This document shows, piece by piece, positions 8,198-17,225 of a DNA stretch of 64,000 nucleotides. Source of the stretch: Rhodospirillales bacterium (GTDB taxonomy: Bacteria > Pseudomonadota > Alphaproteobacteria > Rhodospirillales > JAPHRK01). Position 1 is the first letter of the stretch, and every line of letters begins with the position of its first letter. The position numbers and the translations under genes are program-made. The DNA is taken from positions 1 through 64,000 of the forward strand of contig JAPHRK010000036.1 in assembly GCA_026196105.1 (NCBI GenBank), written 5' to 3'. The notes below the pieces were generated by a model. That model searched no databases. It saw only the letters and a list, made by a program, of their open reading frames with translations, and was not told the origin of the DNA.

Positions 8198-9781
8198 CTA
8201 CGCGCTATTCGCCATTTGGTCAGTAGCAATTTGTTTCAAAAGATAACGTTGAACTTTATCTGTCGCCGTCCGGGGTAGATCATCCAGGTAGAAAAAACGT
8301 CTTGGGCATTTGTAGATTGATAAATTTGCCTTCAATGTATCCTGAATATCTGTTTCTAGGTTTGCTCGATCAACATTGGGGTCATGGGGGGCTAAGAAGA
8401 GGGCTAAACGAATATGGCCATCTGCATTTGGAATGCCAACAACAGCGGCATCATTCAGAGCTGGGTTGAGTTTGACAATATTTTCAATTTCAATCGGGCT
8501 CACCCATTGGCCTGAAATTTTAAGCATATCATCGTTACGGCCTTGATGACGGAAGTTGCCCATGGCGTCTTTAATGAAGACATCACCTGTGCAATACCAT
8601 CGACCCTTGAAGGCGAGCGTCGTTTTTTCTTCTAAATTCCAATATTTATGAGCAATGCTGTCACGCTTTACCCACAAAACGCCAGGTATGCCCATATGGG
8701 TAACCTCTTCCCCGATTTCGTCGAGGAGCTTAACCTCTGTTTTGGGGGTCGGTTTGCCGCAAACTCCCGGCACAAAATCTCCGGGAGTGTTGGCGAGGAA
8801 CATATGGATGGTTTCAGTAGCGCCAATGCCTTCAAGAATGGGATGGCCGGTTTTCTTGATCCATTGAGCAAAAACACTTGGGGGTAGGGACTCGCCAGCA
8901 GCAACATACCATTTAATATTTTTGAATACTTGTTGTGAGGCACAGCCGTCTCGTAGCAGCATGCTGTAAAAGGTTGGAACACTGAACATAACAGTCGGAT
9001 GGTATTTTTCCACCATTTCAGTGATCGATTCTGAAGATGACCAACCATCATAGAGAATAGTTGTCGCCCCTTGTTGCAAGGCAGAAAAGAAGCAATGCCC
9101 AAGGGGAAAAGCAAAGAAGAGCTTAGAGGAGCAGAAAACTCTTTCACCAGGTCCGATACCAAGAGTTTCGCTCATAAAAAGGTCTCTTGAGAGCAAGGTT
9201 GCGATATTGTGGACTACCGCTTTGGGAAGGCCCGTTGTACCAGATGAATATACCCAAAAAGCCATATCATCAGCTTTCATGGGGACAGGCTCAAAGACCT
9301 CGCTGGTAGCTTCCATAAAAGCTTCGATCGAGATGCTGTCTTTAGCCTCTCCATCGACCATAATGATTTGAGGAAGGGTCTCAATTTTTTCTTTTGCAGA
9401 AATATAAACTTGGTGGAATTGAGTTTCAGTAAGAAGGAGTTTGCTCTCGCTGTCGGCAAGCTTGTAGGCAAGGTCATCAGGTGCTGCCCGCATATTAATT
9501 GCAACGGGGACACCACCAGCTTTCATGATTCCTAAGTAAGTGTAAATAAAAGCGGGGCGATCTGAAATCATCAAAATTACCCGGTCTTGAAACTTGAGAC
9601 CATTTGCAACAAGGGCATTGGCAAATCGATTTGAGAGCTTATCTAGTTCGCCATAGGTAAGGTTTCTTCTTTGGCTAATAATAGCCAAGTCATTTTCTTG
9701 CCCCCTTTCTAATGAAGGAGAAAGAATCGCTGTTGCCCCATTAATTATGGGGGCTTTGCGCCTCCTGAACCTAAGAGTCAC
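8198..9781 (-). CDS. Acyl/aryl-CoA ligase of the benzoate-CoA ligase family
   Basis: An ATP-dependent ligase of the ANL (AMP-forming) superfamily, 527 residues from the chosen start. The phosphate-binding motif YSSGTTGLPKAV, the ATEXX motif (GIGATETIHMF), WYCTGDVF and the C-terminal GRNDDMLKISGQWVSPIEIE are all present. The C-terminal Lys in TATDKVQRYL is the expected adenylation lysine. Overall it looks most like benzoate-CoA ligases, but substrate cannot be read from sequence. Two GTG starts are possible; the one used here has a strong SD (AGGTGAGGA), while a GTG 12 bases upstream (9793) has a weak one. No ring-reducing or Box pathway genes are nearby. Confidence 0.88.
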   Translation of the reverse strand: MTLRFRRRKAPIINGATAILSPSLERGQENDLAIISQRRNLTYGELDKLSNRFANALVANGLKFQDRVILMISDRPAFIYTYLGIMKAGGVPVAINMRAAPDDLAYKLADSESKLLLTETQFHQVYISAKEKIETLPQIIMVDGEAKDSISIEAFMEATSEVFEPVPMKADDMAFWVYSSGTTGLPKAVVHNIATLLSRDLFMSETLGIGPGERVFCSSKLFFAFPLGHCFFSALQQGATTILYDGWSSSESITEMVEKYHPTVMFSVPTFYSMLLRDGCASQQVFKNIKWYVAAGESLPPSVFAQWIKKTGHPILEGIGATETIHMFLANTPGDFVPGVCGKPTPKTEVKLLDEIGEEVTHMGIPGVLWVKRDSIAHKYWNLEEKTTLAFKGRWYCTGDVFIKDAMGNFRHQGRNDDMLKISGQWVSPIEIENIVKLNPALNDAAVVGIPNADGHIRLALFLAPHDPNVDRANLETDIQDTLKANLSIYKCPRRFFYLDDLPRTATDKVQRYLLKQIATDQMANSA

Positions 9782-9882
9782 TATTGTCCTCACCTATTCT
9801 CAACGGCAGAGTTATTTGTGTTATTTCACACAATGGTGAGAATTCGTGGGACAATGTCAAGGATAGGTCGATAGGTGAAGGC

Positions 9883-9923
9883 AAAAAAGAACCCTCCAAA
9901 GACCTAAGCCTGGAGGGTTCTTT
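9883..9923 (-). terminator. Intrinsic terminator after the DUF1127 gene
   Basis: GAACCCTCCA (9889-9898) pairs perfectly with TGGAGGGTTC (9911-9920); on the minus strand the stem is followed by TTTTTT (9888-9883). It lies 30 bases beyond the stop codon of the DUF1127 protein. A TTT also follows on the plus strand, so some bidirectional action is possible. Confidence 0.85.
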
Positions 9924-9949
9924 GTCGACCTATTAAGGGAATACTGAGT

Positions 9950-10366
9950 TTAAGCAGCCATTGGGTGGTCACTGTTGTAACGTTCTTTGCGTTGGGCTTC
10001 AGTGTGCAACAAACTGAACAAAGGCAAGATCGTTGACTTGTTTGCTTTCTTGCTTGGGGATCTATCGATTTGTCCTTTGACAGCCATAGGAGTTTCCCAA
10101 CGGCTCAGGCCGATATCTGATAGTAAACGATCATCAAGGTTTAACAGTTCATCTCTAAGCCGAATATGACGATCAAAAGCCTTAATCGGTTTAATAAAGA
10201 CAAAAGTAAGCGCTTTGCCAATATGACTTGTTAAAGCGGAAAATAACTCAGCTACATATTCCGAACGTTCCTGCTTCGCCAACTGAATGGCAGCCATGAT
10301 TTCTCTTTTTGAAATATCGTCTTCTGAAATGAACAGATCGAGTTGTTTTTCTACCGTGCTAACCAT
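9950..10366 (-). CDS. DUF1127-domain protein
   Basis: A 138-residue protein from the chosen ATG. The C-terminal half carries ELLNLDDRLLSDIGLSRWE, the typical DUF1127 signature (L-x-D-R-x-L-x-D-I-G-L-x-R). DUF1127 proteins are small basic proteins common in alpha- and gammaproteobacteria; some have been linked to RNA turnover and phosphate or carbon adaptation, but this one has a longer N-terminal part (about 90 residues) of unknown role. An open frame extends 58 codons further upstream, but its residues look like translated non-coding DNA. The operon ends with a strong terminator. The divergent neighbour is aminopeptidase P. Confidence 0.82.
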   Translation of the reverse strand: MVSTVEKQLDLFISEDDISKREIMAAIQLAKQERSEYVAELFSALTSHIGKALTFVFIKPIKAFDRHIRLRDELLNLDDRLLSDIGLSRWETPMAVKGQIDRSPSKKANKSTILPLFSLLHTEAQRKERYNSDHPMAA

Positions 10367-10469
10367 TCTTTTATACCAGTTCACATAAATTAAAATTGTT
10401 GTAAGCCACATTTTCCTTGGCGTTGGTATGGGAAATAGAATGTTTCCAAAGAAAGGAAAAGCGGTATTG

Positions 10470-10485
10470 TTGCAGTGCAGCACTG
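10470..10485. promoter_or_regulatory. Palindromic operator candidate upstream of the DUF1127 gene
   Basis: CAGTGC-A-GCACTG (10473-10485) is a perfect 13-bp dyad. The overlapping TTGCAGTGCAG (10470-10480) differs by one base from the CTGC-N3-GCAG pattern reported for PhaR, the PHB-responsive repressor of phasin genes in Rhodobacter. It lies in the divergent region between the DUF1127 gene and pepP. The similarity to PhaR sites is from memory and is tentative. Confidence 0.4.
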
Positions 10486-10601
10486 AGATTTTTGCATGGC
10501 TCGAATGGAATTTATTGCTTGGGTGGGGTTGTATCAGCATAGGCCAATGCCTAGCCTATATTAATATAATCGAATGAAATATGACCGGCACTCAGGAAAT
10601 A

Positions 10602-12419
10602 ATGACTGACCTATTAAGTTCTTCCGAAAAACTTAACCTCTTGCGCGAACAAATGGAGGCCCTTGGTTTAGACGGATTTTTGATTCCCTTAGCAGATGAA
10701 AATCAAGGGGAGTATGTTCCGGCTTATGCCCAGAGGTTAGCTTGGCTGACAAGGTTCACGGGGTCAGCCGGATTAGCAATTGTCACTAAACAAAAAGCCG
10801 CAATTTTTGTTGATGGGCGTTATACGTTACAAGTGGCCAATGAAGCCGACCCTACGTGTTATGAATTTGATTCTTTTGTTGTTAATGGAACAGGGGAATG
10901 GCCACCTGCTGTGTGGTTGGAAACCCATCTAGGGGGCTCAGGGAAACTTGGTTATGACCCCTGGCTCCATACGGAAAATGAAGTGGAGCGATTTTCTAAG
11001 GCTTGCAGGAAACTCAAGGGGGAGCTTGTTTCTTGTGCAAAAAACCCCATTGATACTATTTGGATTAACCAACCGACACGACCTCGTGCACCTCTTGCCA
11101 TCCATCCCGAAAAATATGCTGGTAAAAGTTCTCAAGAAAAGAGAAACGAAATCGCTCTTGGGTTAGAGGCAGAGAATCTTGATGCTGTCGTCTTAGCGGC
11201 TCCAGACTCAATCGCTTGGTTGCTCAATATTCGTGGCGGGGATGTTGAGTACTCCCCGCTCCCCTTAGGGTTTGCGATCTTCCATAAATCTGGAAAGGTT
11301 GATCTATTTATGGAAGGGCAACAAGTAGGGGCTGATGTTATTTCTCACCTGGGAGCCGATGTTTCCTTATGGCAACCGGAAAAACTAGGAGATGTTATTG
11401 ATAAGGTAAGTCAGAATAAGAAAAGAATAGCCCTTTCAAAGGCCGCAACACCTTCTTGGATTGGCGAGCGGATTAAATCAGCAGGCGGGAGAATATCCTA
11501 TAGCGAAGACCCCTGTGTTCGACCTAAAGCCTGTAAGAACGAAATAGAACTTTCAGGCATGCGCTCAGCCCACGAACGTGACGGGGCGGCAATGGTTTGT
11601 TTCTTGGCTTGGTTAGAAAAAGCATCGCCAGAAGGAACTTTGAGTGAAATACAAGCCGCAGACAAACTGGAAGAATGCAGGTCAAAGAATGATTTATTCC
11701 AAGGCTTGAGTTTTCCAACCATCTCAGGGGCTGGCCCAAATGGAGCGATTGTCCATTATCGAGTTGATGAAAAATCTAACAGCCTATTGCTCTCAGGAAA
11801 CTTGTATTTGGTAGATTCTGGAGGGCAATACTTTGACGGAACTACAGATATTACCCGCACAATTGCCATTGGGACTCCGAGCGCAGAAATGAAAGATCGT
11901 TTCACTCGAGTCCTTAAAGGGCATATTGCGTTGTCATCAGCAGTGTTTCCAGCAAACACCAGTGGCTCACAACTCGATGGCCTCGCTCGAGGTGCTTTAT
12001 GGGCCGCCGGGTTAGATTATGACCATGGTACAGGTCACGGTGTAGGAAGCTATTTAAGTGTCCATGAAGGGCCACAACGGATTTCAAAGTTGCCAAGTAA
12101 AGTTGCCTTAGAACCCGGGATGGTTTTGTCAAATGAACCAGGTTACTACAAAGTAGGGGCTTACGGTATCCGTATTGAAAATCTGTTGGCTGTTGTTTCT
12201 GCAGGCGAAATTACGGGGGGAGAAAGAGAAATGTTTAAGTTTGAACCACTTACTCTAGCCCCTATTGATAAAAATTTAATTGATAAAACTCTTTTGTCAG
12301 ATACAGAAATTAGCTGGCTTAATGATTATCACGCTGAAGTCTATAGACGTTTGTCTCCTTTAGTTTCGGAAGAAAATAGAGCATGGCTAGATAAAGTTAC
12401 TGAGCCTTTAGCTCTATAA
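10602..12419 (+). CDS. pepP: Aminopeptidase P family Xaa-Pro peptidase (M24B)
   Basis: A cytoplasmic metallopeptidase that removes the N-terminal residue before proline. The 605-residue chain has the three-domain build of the large aminopeptidase P group: two creatinase-like N-terminal domains and a C-terminal pita-bread domain. The five metal ligands are visible in order: Asp in YLVDSGGQYFDG, Asp in GTTDITR, His in GTGHGVGSYLSVHE, Glu in LSNEPGYY and Glu in GIRIENL. The ATG used has AGGAAA just upstream; an in-frame ATG 21 bases earlier (10581) lacks a good SD but cannot be excluded. Confidence 0.92.
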   Translation: MTDLLSSSEKLNLLREQMEALGLDGFLIPLADENQGEYVPAYAQRLAWLTRFTGSAGLAIVTKQKAAIFVDGRYTLQVANEADPTCYEFDSFVVNGTGEWPPAVWLETHLGGSGKLGYDPWLHTENEVERFSKACRKLKGELVSCAKNPIDTIWINQPTRPRAPLAIHPEKYAGKSSQEKRNEIALGLEAENLDAVVLAAPDSIAWLLNIRGGDVEYSPLPLGFAIFHKSGKVDLFMEGQQVGADVISHLGADVSLWQPEKLGDVIDKVSQNKKRIALSKAATPSWIGERIKSAGGRISYSEDPCVRPKACKNEIELSGMRSAHERDGAAMVCFLAWLEKASPEGTLSEIQAADKLEECRSKNDLFQGLSFPTISGAGPNGAIVHYRVDEKSNSLLLSGNLYLVDSGGQYFDGTTDITRTIAIGTPSAEMKDRFTRVLKGHIALSSAVFPANTSGSQLDGLARGALWAAGLDYDHGTGHGVGSYLSVHEGPQRISKLPSKVALEPGMVLSNEPGYYKVGAYGIRIENLLAVVSAGEITGGEREMFKFEPLTLAPIDKNLIDKTLLSDTEISWLNDYHAEVYRRLSPLVSEENRAWLDKVTEPLAL

Positions 12420-12559
12420 AATAAATGAGAATAAAATTATTGTGAAGCTTGCTCTTGTTTACGAAGCTGAATTAAGATTGTAGAGTGTCTAAAAGTTAGA
12501 GAAAATTAAAGAAAAAGTGGATTACAAATAATCCCTTAGTAACAAATTGGAGCTCATAA

Positions 12560-13342
12560 ATGGGACCGTTAACCCCTCAGAAGAGAGTGTTTACCTCTGA
12601 ATCAAAGTCTCGGAAGAATGTAGCTGAAAGGCCTATTGTGCCTGTCGCTTCGTCTGGGGTTAGCAATGCTGAGGTCCTTAAGGCCATTGAAGCCTTGCGC
12701 TCAGATCTAAGTAACCTTGTCGTTACACAAGGTGGAGATGGTGAAACCATTGCTCCGCCACCTGCTGCTCCGGCAGACCCAGGTGTCTTCGATGGACACA
12801 CAGAAGAAGAAATGCATCAATTGCGAGCTTCTCTAGCAGCGATGTCTCGAAACATCATGGAAACCAAGGCTGAAATTGTCGCTTTGCGCCCCCAAGATGC
12901 TGAAGAAGATCGTTTGATGATTGTCAGCCATGAACTGGACGCCGTTGTTGCTGCAACAGAAGGGGCGACTGAAACCATTCTGAATTGCGCTGAACGTATT
13001 GATGATCTTGCAGAAGATTTGAAAAACCATGCTACTGAAGAAGATGAAAAAGAGAAGCTAGATTATATTTCTAATGAAGTCGTTGCTGTGTTTGAAGCTT
13101 GTAACTTCCAGGATTTGACAGGTCAGCGGATCAATAAAGTGGTCAATACATTGAAGTTCGTTGAAGAACGTATCATGTCGATGATTGAAATCTGGGGTGA
13201 TGCTGAAGGCTTTACTGGCATTAAGGCTTCAGAGGGTGATCGTCTTGGTGTGCCCACCGATCAAGATTCTCATCTTCTTAATGGCCCACAACATGAAGAC
13301 GTCGCCATTTCCCAAGACGATATCGACTCCTTGTTCGATTAA
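12560..13342 (+). CDS. cheZ: CheZ-type CheY-P phosphatase
   Basis: A 260-residue CheZ that would dephosphorylate CheY-P at the flagellar motor or chemoreceptor array. The central helical hairpin contains FEACNFQDLTGQRINKVV; Asp185 and Gln189 give the catalytic D-x3-Q pair of CheZ. The C-terminus, ISQDDIDSLFD, matches the position of the CheY-binding tail helix, and the N-terminal 75 residues look flexible. An SD (GGAGC) precedes the ATG. It stands alone with no other chemotaxis gene in the window, which is common in alphaproteobacteria for CheZ. A strong hairpin follows the gene. Confidence 0.92.
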   Translation: MGPLTPQKRVFTSESKSRKNVAERPIVPVASSGVSNAEVLKAIEALRSDLSNLVVTQGGDGETIAPPPAAPADPGVFDGHTEEEMHQLRASLAAMSRNIMETKAEIVALRPQDAEEDRLMIVSHELDAVVAATEGATETILNCAERIDDLAEDLKNHATEEDEKEKLDYISNEVVAVFEACNFQDLTGQRINKVVNTLKFVEERIMSMIEIWGDAEGFTGIKASEGDRLGVPTDQDSHLLNGPQHEDVAISQDDIDSLFD

Positions 13343-13356
13343 AATCCATTATTTCT

Positions 13357-13387
13357 GAAGACGCCATAGGTGATCTATGGCGTCTTC
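13357..13387 (+). terminator. Hairpin between convergent cheZ and monooxygenase genes
   Basis: GAAGACGCCATAG and CTATGGCGTCTTC form a perfect 13-bp stem with a five-base loop, 15 bases past the cheZ stop. No T-run follows in either direction, so this may be a Rho-assisted or mRNA-end-protecting structure serving both converging genes. Confidence 0.6.
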
Positions 13388-13427
13388 AAGCTAATTACTT
13401 ATACATATCAGCGAATTAAGCGAATGA

Positions 13428-13718
13428 TTATCCGATGTGAGTCATTTCACTAAGGGTGAATTCTTCGACAGCGCCTTCGGTTGCTTCCATGTAAGCTGCG
13501 AGATGAGGGGCGTTCATGTGGGCTTGCCAAAGATCGCGTGTTTCCCAGTTTTCGTAAAATGTGAAGTGAGCGGGATTGTCATTATCTTGGTGTAAATCGT
13601 ATTGAATACAGCCCTCATCTTTGTGGGTGAGCGGGATAAGTTTTACCAGTTCGGATTTGACTAGTTCAATTTGATCAGGTTTTGCGTAGACGTTAGCGAT
13701 GATGGTTAGTTTACTCAT
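13428..13718 (-). CDS. ABM-domain putative quinol/antibiotic biosynthesis monooxygenase
   Basis: A 96-residue ferredoxin-like protein of the YgiN/ABM family: begins MSKLTIIANVYAKPDQIELVK and has the family pattern DEGCIQYDLHQDNDNPAHFTFYENWE with the ETRDLWQAHMNAPHLAAY segment containing the conserved His. Such proteins act as dimers on quinols or small aromatic substrates without a prosthetic group. It is divergent from a LysR regulator with a 105-bp gap containing a dyad, the classic arrangement in which the LysR protein controls it. Substrate is unknown. Confidence 0.88.
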   Translation of the reverse strand: MSKLTIIANVYAKPDQIELVKSELVKLIPLTHKDEGCIQYDLHQDNDNPAHFTFYENWETRDLWQAHMNAPHLAAYMEATEGAVEEFTLSEMTHIG

Positions 13719-13789
13719 GATATATCTCCTAGATTAATGTTGATCCAAGATATAACTGTTTTAAAAAATAATAGAATATGGAAAAATAT

Positions 13790-13818
13790 GGATTAATAAT
13801 CCGGAAATTGCGTATAAT
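13790..13818 (+). promoter_or_regulatory. LysR operator dyad and -10 box adjoining the LysR start
   Basis: GGATTA-A-TAATCC (13790-13802) is a perfect dyad in the divergent gap. A consensus TATAAT (13813-13818) lies only 5 bases before the LysR ATG, which would place transcription start at or next to the start codon (near-leaderless mRNA). The dyad falls in the -35 position, as expected for autorepression. Confidence 0.45.
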
Positions 13819-13823
13819 AGATT

Positions 13824-14708
13824 ATGAATCTCAATAACCTCACTTTGTTTTTACGCATCGTTGAAAAAGGTAGTCTTGCTGCAGCTGGGCGTGAATTAGG
13901 GCTTTCAGCTACGACAGTATCTGAACGACTTGCCGTACTTGAAGCCTATTATGGCGTCACACTCCTCAATCGTACAACACGTGCAATCAGCTTGACAGAA
14001 GAAGGGCGTACTCTACTTGATGGTGCACGACTCGTCTTGTCCGAAGCTGAAGAACTAGATAGCCGAGTTCGGTTAGGGGCTGAAACTCTTTCGGGGCCAA
14101 TTCGAGTTAGTGCTACGATTGATTTGGGGCGCACGACCATCCAACCCGTCATTGATGAATTCATAGCTGAGAACCCGCAAATAACTATAGAGCTTTTATT
14201 AGCCGATGGTTACATCAACATAGTAGATGAAGGTATTGATATTGCTGTGCGTTTTGGGACCTTGAACGATAGTACATTGAGGGCACGAACTCTTAGTGAG
14301 AACCACCGGGTCGTTTGTGCTTCCCCTGACTATATTGAAAGATACGGCACCCCTGTTAAGCCGAGTGATTTGGAAAAACATAATTGTTTGCTTATGCGCT
14401 TTGGTAGAGAACTTGATAATGTGTGGAACTTCTGTGATGGGGTTAAAGACGTCCAGGTAAGCGTGACTGGAAATCGTATCGCAAATGACGGTCGATTAGT
14501 ACACGATTGGTGTATAGAGGGACATGGGATCGCGTTAAAATCTCTTTGGGATGTAGGGGCTGATATTCAGACAGGTAATTTAGTGCGATTGCTAGAGGAA
14601 TATTCTCCACCACCATCCTCTATTCAGATGTTATTCCCCCCAAGCCGAACACAACCACGTCGAGTTCGGGAATTAGCCAAAAAGTTAGTGGAAGCTTTTG
14701 AAAGATAA
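13824..14708 (+). CDS. LysR-family transcriptional regulator
   Basis: A 294-residue LysR regulator. The N-terminal helix-turn-helix (MNLNNLTLFLRIVEKGSLAAAGRELGLSATTVSERLAVLE split over residues 1-40) is followed by a linker helix and a two-lobed substrate-binding domain (about residues 90-290; GIDIAVRFG and HDWCIEGHGIAL are typical). It resembles the CrgA/AaeR subgroup of LysR proteins. It is divergent from the ABM monooxygenase, the most likely regulated gene. There is no clear SD, which fits the near-leaderless promoter described upstream. Confidence 0.92.
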   Translation: MNLNNLTLFLRIVEKGSLAAAGRELGLSATTVSERLAVLEAYYGVTLLNRTTRAISLTEEGRTLLDGARLVLSEAEELDSRVRLGAETLSGPIRVSATIDLGRTTIQPVIDEFIAENPQITIELLLADGYINIVDEGIDIAVRFGTLNDSTLRARTLSENHRVVCASPDYIERYGTPVKPSDLEKHNCLLMRFGRELDNVWNFCDGVKDVQVSVTGNRIANDGRLVHDWCIEGHGIALKSLWDVGADIQTGNLVRLLEEYSPPPSSIQMLFPPSRTQPRRVRELAKKLVEAFER

Positions 14709-14816
14709 CTTCTCAGTAAGAGACCAAGAATTGCAATGGCTTATCCTTCGCAGCTATTGAAAACGACTTTTCGAATAACCAGTGTTTAATAATGATTTTT
14801 AAACCAGGAAAGTTTT

Positions 14817-15002
14817 ATGAAAACTCTTAAATGCGACCTATGCGACCATGAAGCCCAAGGGGAAACATTCGAAGAGTGGATGAATGCTCTTAAACCTCAT
14901 TATGGTGAAGCTCATGCAGATGTCATGACGAATTCCAGCAAGACCCCGGAAGACATGATGCATTGGATGGCTGAAAACAAGGCAAGATTTGAGGCTGCCT
15001 AA
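14817..15002 (+). CDS. Small zinc-finger-like protein, 61 aa
   Basis: Residues 6-9 form a CDLC pair and residues 28 and 33 are His (KPHYGEAH), giving C-x2-C-x18-H-x4-H, a plausible zinc site. The opening MKTLKCDLC and overall size recall DUF1059-type small proteins. AGGAAAG precedes the ATG. The C-terminal helix (PEDMMHWMAENKARFEAA) is amphipathic. Function is unknown; it is monocistronic as far as can be seen, between the LysR gene and a convergent thioredoxin-like gene. Confidence 0.7.
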   Translation: MKTLKCDLCDHEAQGETFEEWMNALKPHYGEAHADVMTNSSKTPEDMMHWMAENKARFEAA

Positions 15003-15147
15003 AACCTAGTCTTTTTACCTTCTTAATGATCCCCAATACCAAAACGTCATCATCTCACAAAATGATACCGACTCTTTATGCAATTAGGCATCACTATGTA
15101 TAGAGCGGCCCAAACATGTTGGCGAATATAGAAATTGGGGTAGTAGG

Positions 15148-15172
15148 AGCAAAGGACTGGTGGTCCTTTGCT
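15148..15172 (-). terminator. Hairpin downstream of the TlpA-like gene
   Basis: AGCAAAGGAC and GTCCTTTGCT form a perfect 10-bp stem with loop TGGTG, 28 bases past the stop codon on the minus strand. No T-run follows, so termination strength is uncertain. The rest of the 15003-15200 gap shows no gene. Confidence 0.5.
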
Positions 15173-15200
15173 GGTTTGGATAGAGCCCAAGGGATGATAG

Positions 15201-15770
15201 TTATTTCTTGAAGCTGCGGATCAAGTCAATGGCGTCTTGGTGGTCCCATTCGGCGGGGCCCGTGAGACGACCTACTTCGTATCCCTCAGGATCGATAATT
15301 AAGGTAGTGGGAAGACCACTAACGCCGAGTTTGCGGACGAACTTGCGGCCTTTATCGACTAAAATTGGCAGGTGCTTGGCTTCAATTCTCTCGTAGAAGG
15401 TTTTAGCTGAGCTTGCACCGGTTCGATCAAGGGTGATGGGCAGAACAGCGATGCCCTCACCTTTCATTTTACCTTCGAGGCGGTCAAGGCCGGGCATTTC
15501 TTTGAGGCAAGGAGCACACCAGCGTGCCCAAAAATTTACGACCAGAACTTTCCCTTTGTAGTCGCTAATTGTACGCTTGATTTCTCCATTTTCGAAGAAA
15601 GGAGCAGTTGGCATGGCTTTTTTAGGCTCAGTTAGTTGGAATTTTTCGATTCCAGAGGTTTCTGCCCTTGCATGAACCGATGATATAGCGAAAATCAGCC
15701 CAATCATAAAGACCCCGAGAATCCGAGAGTAGATTTGTGTGGGTACTTTAGAGTAAATACGTCGTTTCAA
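15201..15770 (-). CDS. TlpA-like periplasmic thiol:disulfide oxidoreductase
   Basis: A thioredoxin-fold protein with an N-terminal membrane anchor or signal (about residues 15-35, ILGVFMIGLIFAISSVHARA) and the active site WARWCAPC. It probably keeps periplasmic cysteines reduced, for example for cytochrome c maturation. The later GLPTTLIIDPEG contains the cis-Pro typical of the fold. A longer frame opens to 15944, but this would run through the argH start; the TTG used here follows GGAG at 8 bases and leaves a 42-bp divergent gap to argH. The argH-tlpA divergent pairing is common in alphaproteobacteria. Confidence 0.85.
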   Translation of the reverse strand: MKRRIYSKVPTQIYSRILGVFMIGLIFAISSVHARAETSGIEKFQLTEPKKAMPTAPFFENGEIKRTISDYKGKVLVVNFWARWCAPCLKEMPGLDRLEGKMKGEGIAVLPITLDRTGASSAKTFYERIEAKHLPILVDKGRKFVRKLGVSGLPTTLIIDPEGYEVGRLTGPAEWDHQDAIDLIRSFKK

Positions 15771-15812
15771 CCTGCTGTCTCCATTTAAGACCCTAAGGCC
15801 CGGAATTCTATT

Positions 15813-17225
15813 ATGACTGATAAAACGTCCAATAATAACCCAGAAGCAAGTGCCATGTGGGGTGGTCGCTTTGATCAAGGCCCTTCCGAAATCATGGAAA
15901 AGATAAATGCTTCCATCGGTTTCGATAAGCGTTTTTATGCCCAAGATATTGCTGGGTCAAAAGCTCATTGTGCCATGCTTGTCAGCCAAGGGATTATCGC
16001 CAAGGAAGACGGTGATGCAATCCAAAAAGGCTTAGACCAGATTAAAGGCGAAATTGAGGCGGGCCAATTCACTTTTAAGTCATCACTGGAAGATATCCAC
16101 ATGAATGTGGAGTCTCGCTTAAAAGAAATCGTCGGCGATGCTGCGGGGCGCCTTCATACAGCACGGTCCAGGAATGACCAGGTTGCTACTGATTTTAAAC
16201 TTTGGGTGCGCGATACTTTGGACGCAGTGGATAGCGGCCTTAAAGGTCTGCAAGCCGTGTTGATTAGCTTAGCTGAATCTCAGGCTCATACGGTGATGCC
16301 GGGCTTTACCCACCTGCAAACAGCTCAACCCGTTACCTTTGGCCACCACATGTTGGCCTACGTGGAAATGTTTGGCCGGGATCGGTCACGTTTTATAGGT
16401 GCCCGGAAACGCTTAAACGAAAGTCCCTTGGGTTCGGCAGCTCTGGCGGGGACCTCCTTTCCTATTGATCGGCACCAAACTGCTGAGGCATTAGGTTTTG
16501 CTTATCCCACGCGCAATTCATTGGATGCGGTTTCTGATCGTGATTTCGCTTTGGAGTTTTTGAGTGCGGCAGCCATTACCAATATCCACCTGTCTCGGAT
16601 GGCAGAAGAAATTGTGATTTGGTGTAGCTCTCAGTTTGGTTTTGTTCGACTATCAGATTCTTTCTCAACGGGTAGCTCGATTATGCCGCAAAAACGTAAC
16701 CCAGATGCGGCTGAACTGGTACGGGCAAAGGCTGGTCGAGTGATTGGTAACTTGAATTCGCTGTTGGTTACCATGAAAGGCTTACCGCTGGCTTACTCTA
16801 AAGACATGCAAGATGATAAAGAGCCTGTATTTGAAGCTGCAGATACCCTTGGCCTTTGCATTGCTGCTATGACGGGCATGATGTCAGAGGTCACGGTGAA
16901 TGCTGGGCGGCTAAAAGAAGCTGCAGGTAATGGGTTTTCTACGGCAACGGATATTGCTGACTGGTGTGTTCGGGTGCTTAATATGCCCTTTAGAGATGCT
17001 CATCATGTCACGGGTGCTTTGGTTAAAATGGCTGAAGATAAGGGATGCTTATTGGAAGAGCTCTCTTTGGAAGAAATGCAAACTGTCGAAAAAGGTATTA
17101 CCGAAGATGTCTATAACGTGTTAAGCGTTGAAGCCTCGGCAGGTAGCCGGGTGAGCTATGGTGGCACGGCACCTGAAAATGTTTTACAACAGGTGGCAGA
17201 AGCTAAGGAGCGGTTCTTGAAATGA
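15813..17225 (+). CDS. argH: Argininosuccinate lyase
   Basis: Catalyses the last step of arginine synthesis, argininosuccinate to arginine plus fumarate. The 470-residue chain opens with [21 protein letters not shown] split around residues 15-35, has the TARSRNDQ and [10 protein letters not shown] motifs, and the fumarase/lyase superfamily signature [12 protein letters not shown] near residue 288, whose Ser is the catalytic residue. Length matches the family (about 460). Its stop codon overlaps the ATG of lptM (ATGA), and lysA follows, so the three form an operon. Confidence 0.97.
   Translation: MTDKTSNNNPEASAMWGGRFDQGPSEIMEKINASIGFDKRFYAQDIAGSKAHCAMLVSQGIIAKEDGDAIQKGLDQIKGEIEAGQFTFKSSLEDIHMNVESRLKEIVGDAAGRLHTARSRNDQVATDFKLWVRDTLDAVDSGLKGLQAVLISLAESQAHTVMPGFTHLQTAQPVTFGHHMLAYVEMFGRDRSRFIGARKRLNESPLGSAALAGTSFPIDRHQTAEALGFAYPTRNSLDAVSDRDFALEFLSAAAITNIHLSRMAEEIVIWCSSQFGFVRLSDSFSTGSSIMPQKRNPDAAELVRAKAGRVIGNLNSLLVTMKGLPLAYSKDMQDDKEPVFEAADTLGLCIAAMTGMMSEVTVNAGRLKEAAGNGFSTATDIADWCVRVLNMPFRDAHHVTGALVKMAEDKGCLLEELSLEEMQTVEKGITEDVYNVLSVEASAGSRVSYGGTAPENVLQQVAEAKERFLK

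Noticed and set aside
10367-10540. 58-codon N-terminal extension of the DUF1127 frame
   Set aside because: Residues look random, no SD at its start, and it overlaps the promoter region with a perfect dyad.
15771-15944. 58-codon N-terminal extension of the TlpA-like frame
   Set aside because: It would overlap the start of argH and lacks a signal peptide; a TTG with SD gives a normal TlpA-like anchor.
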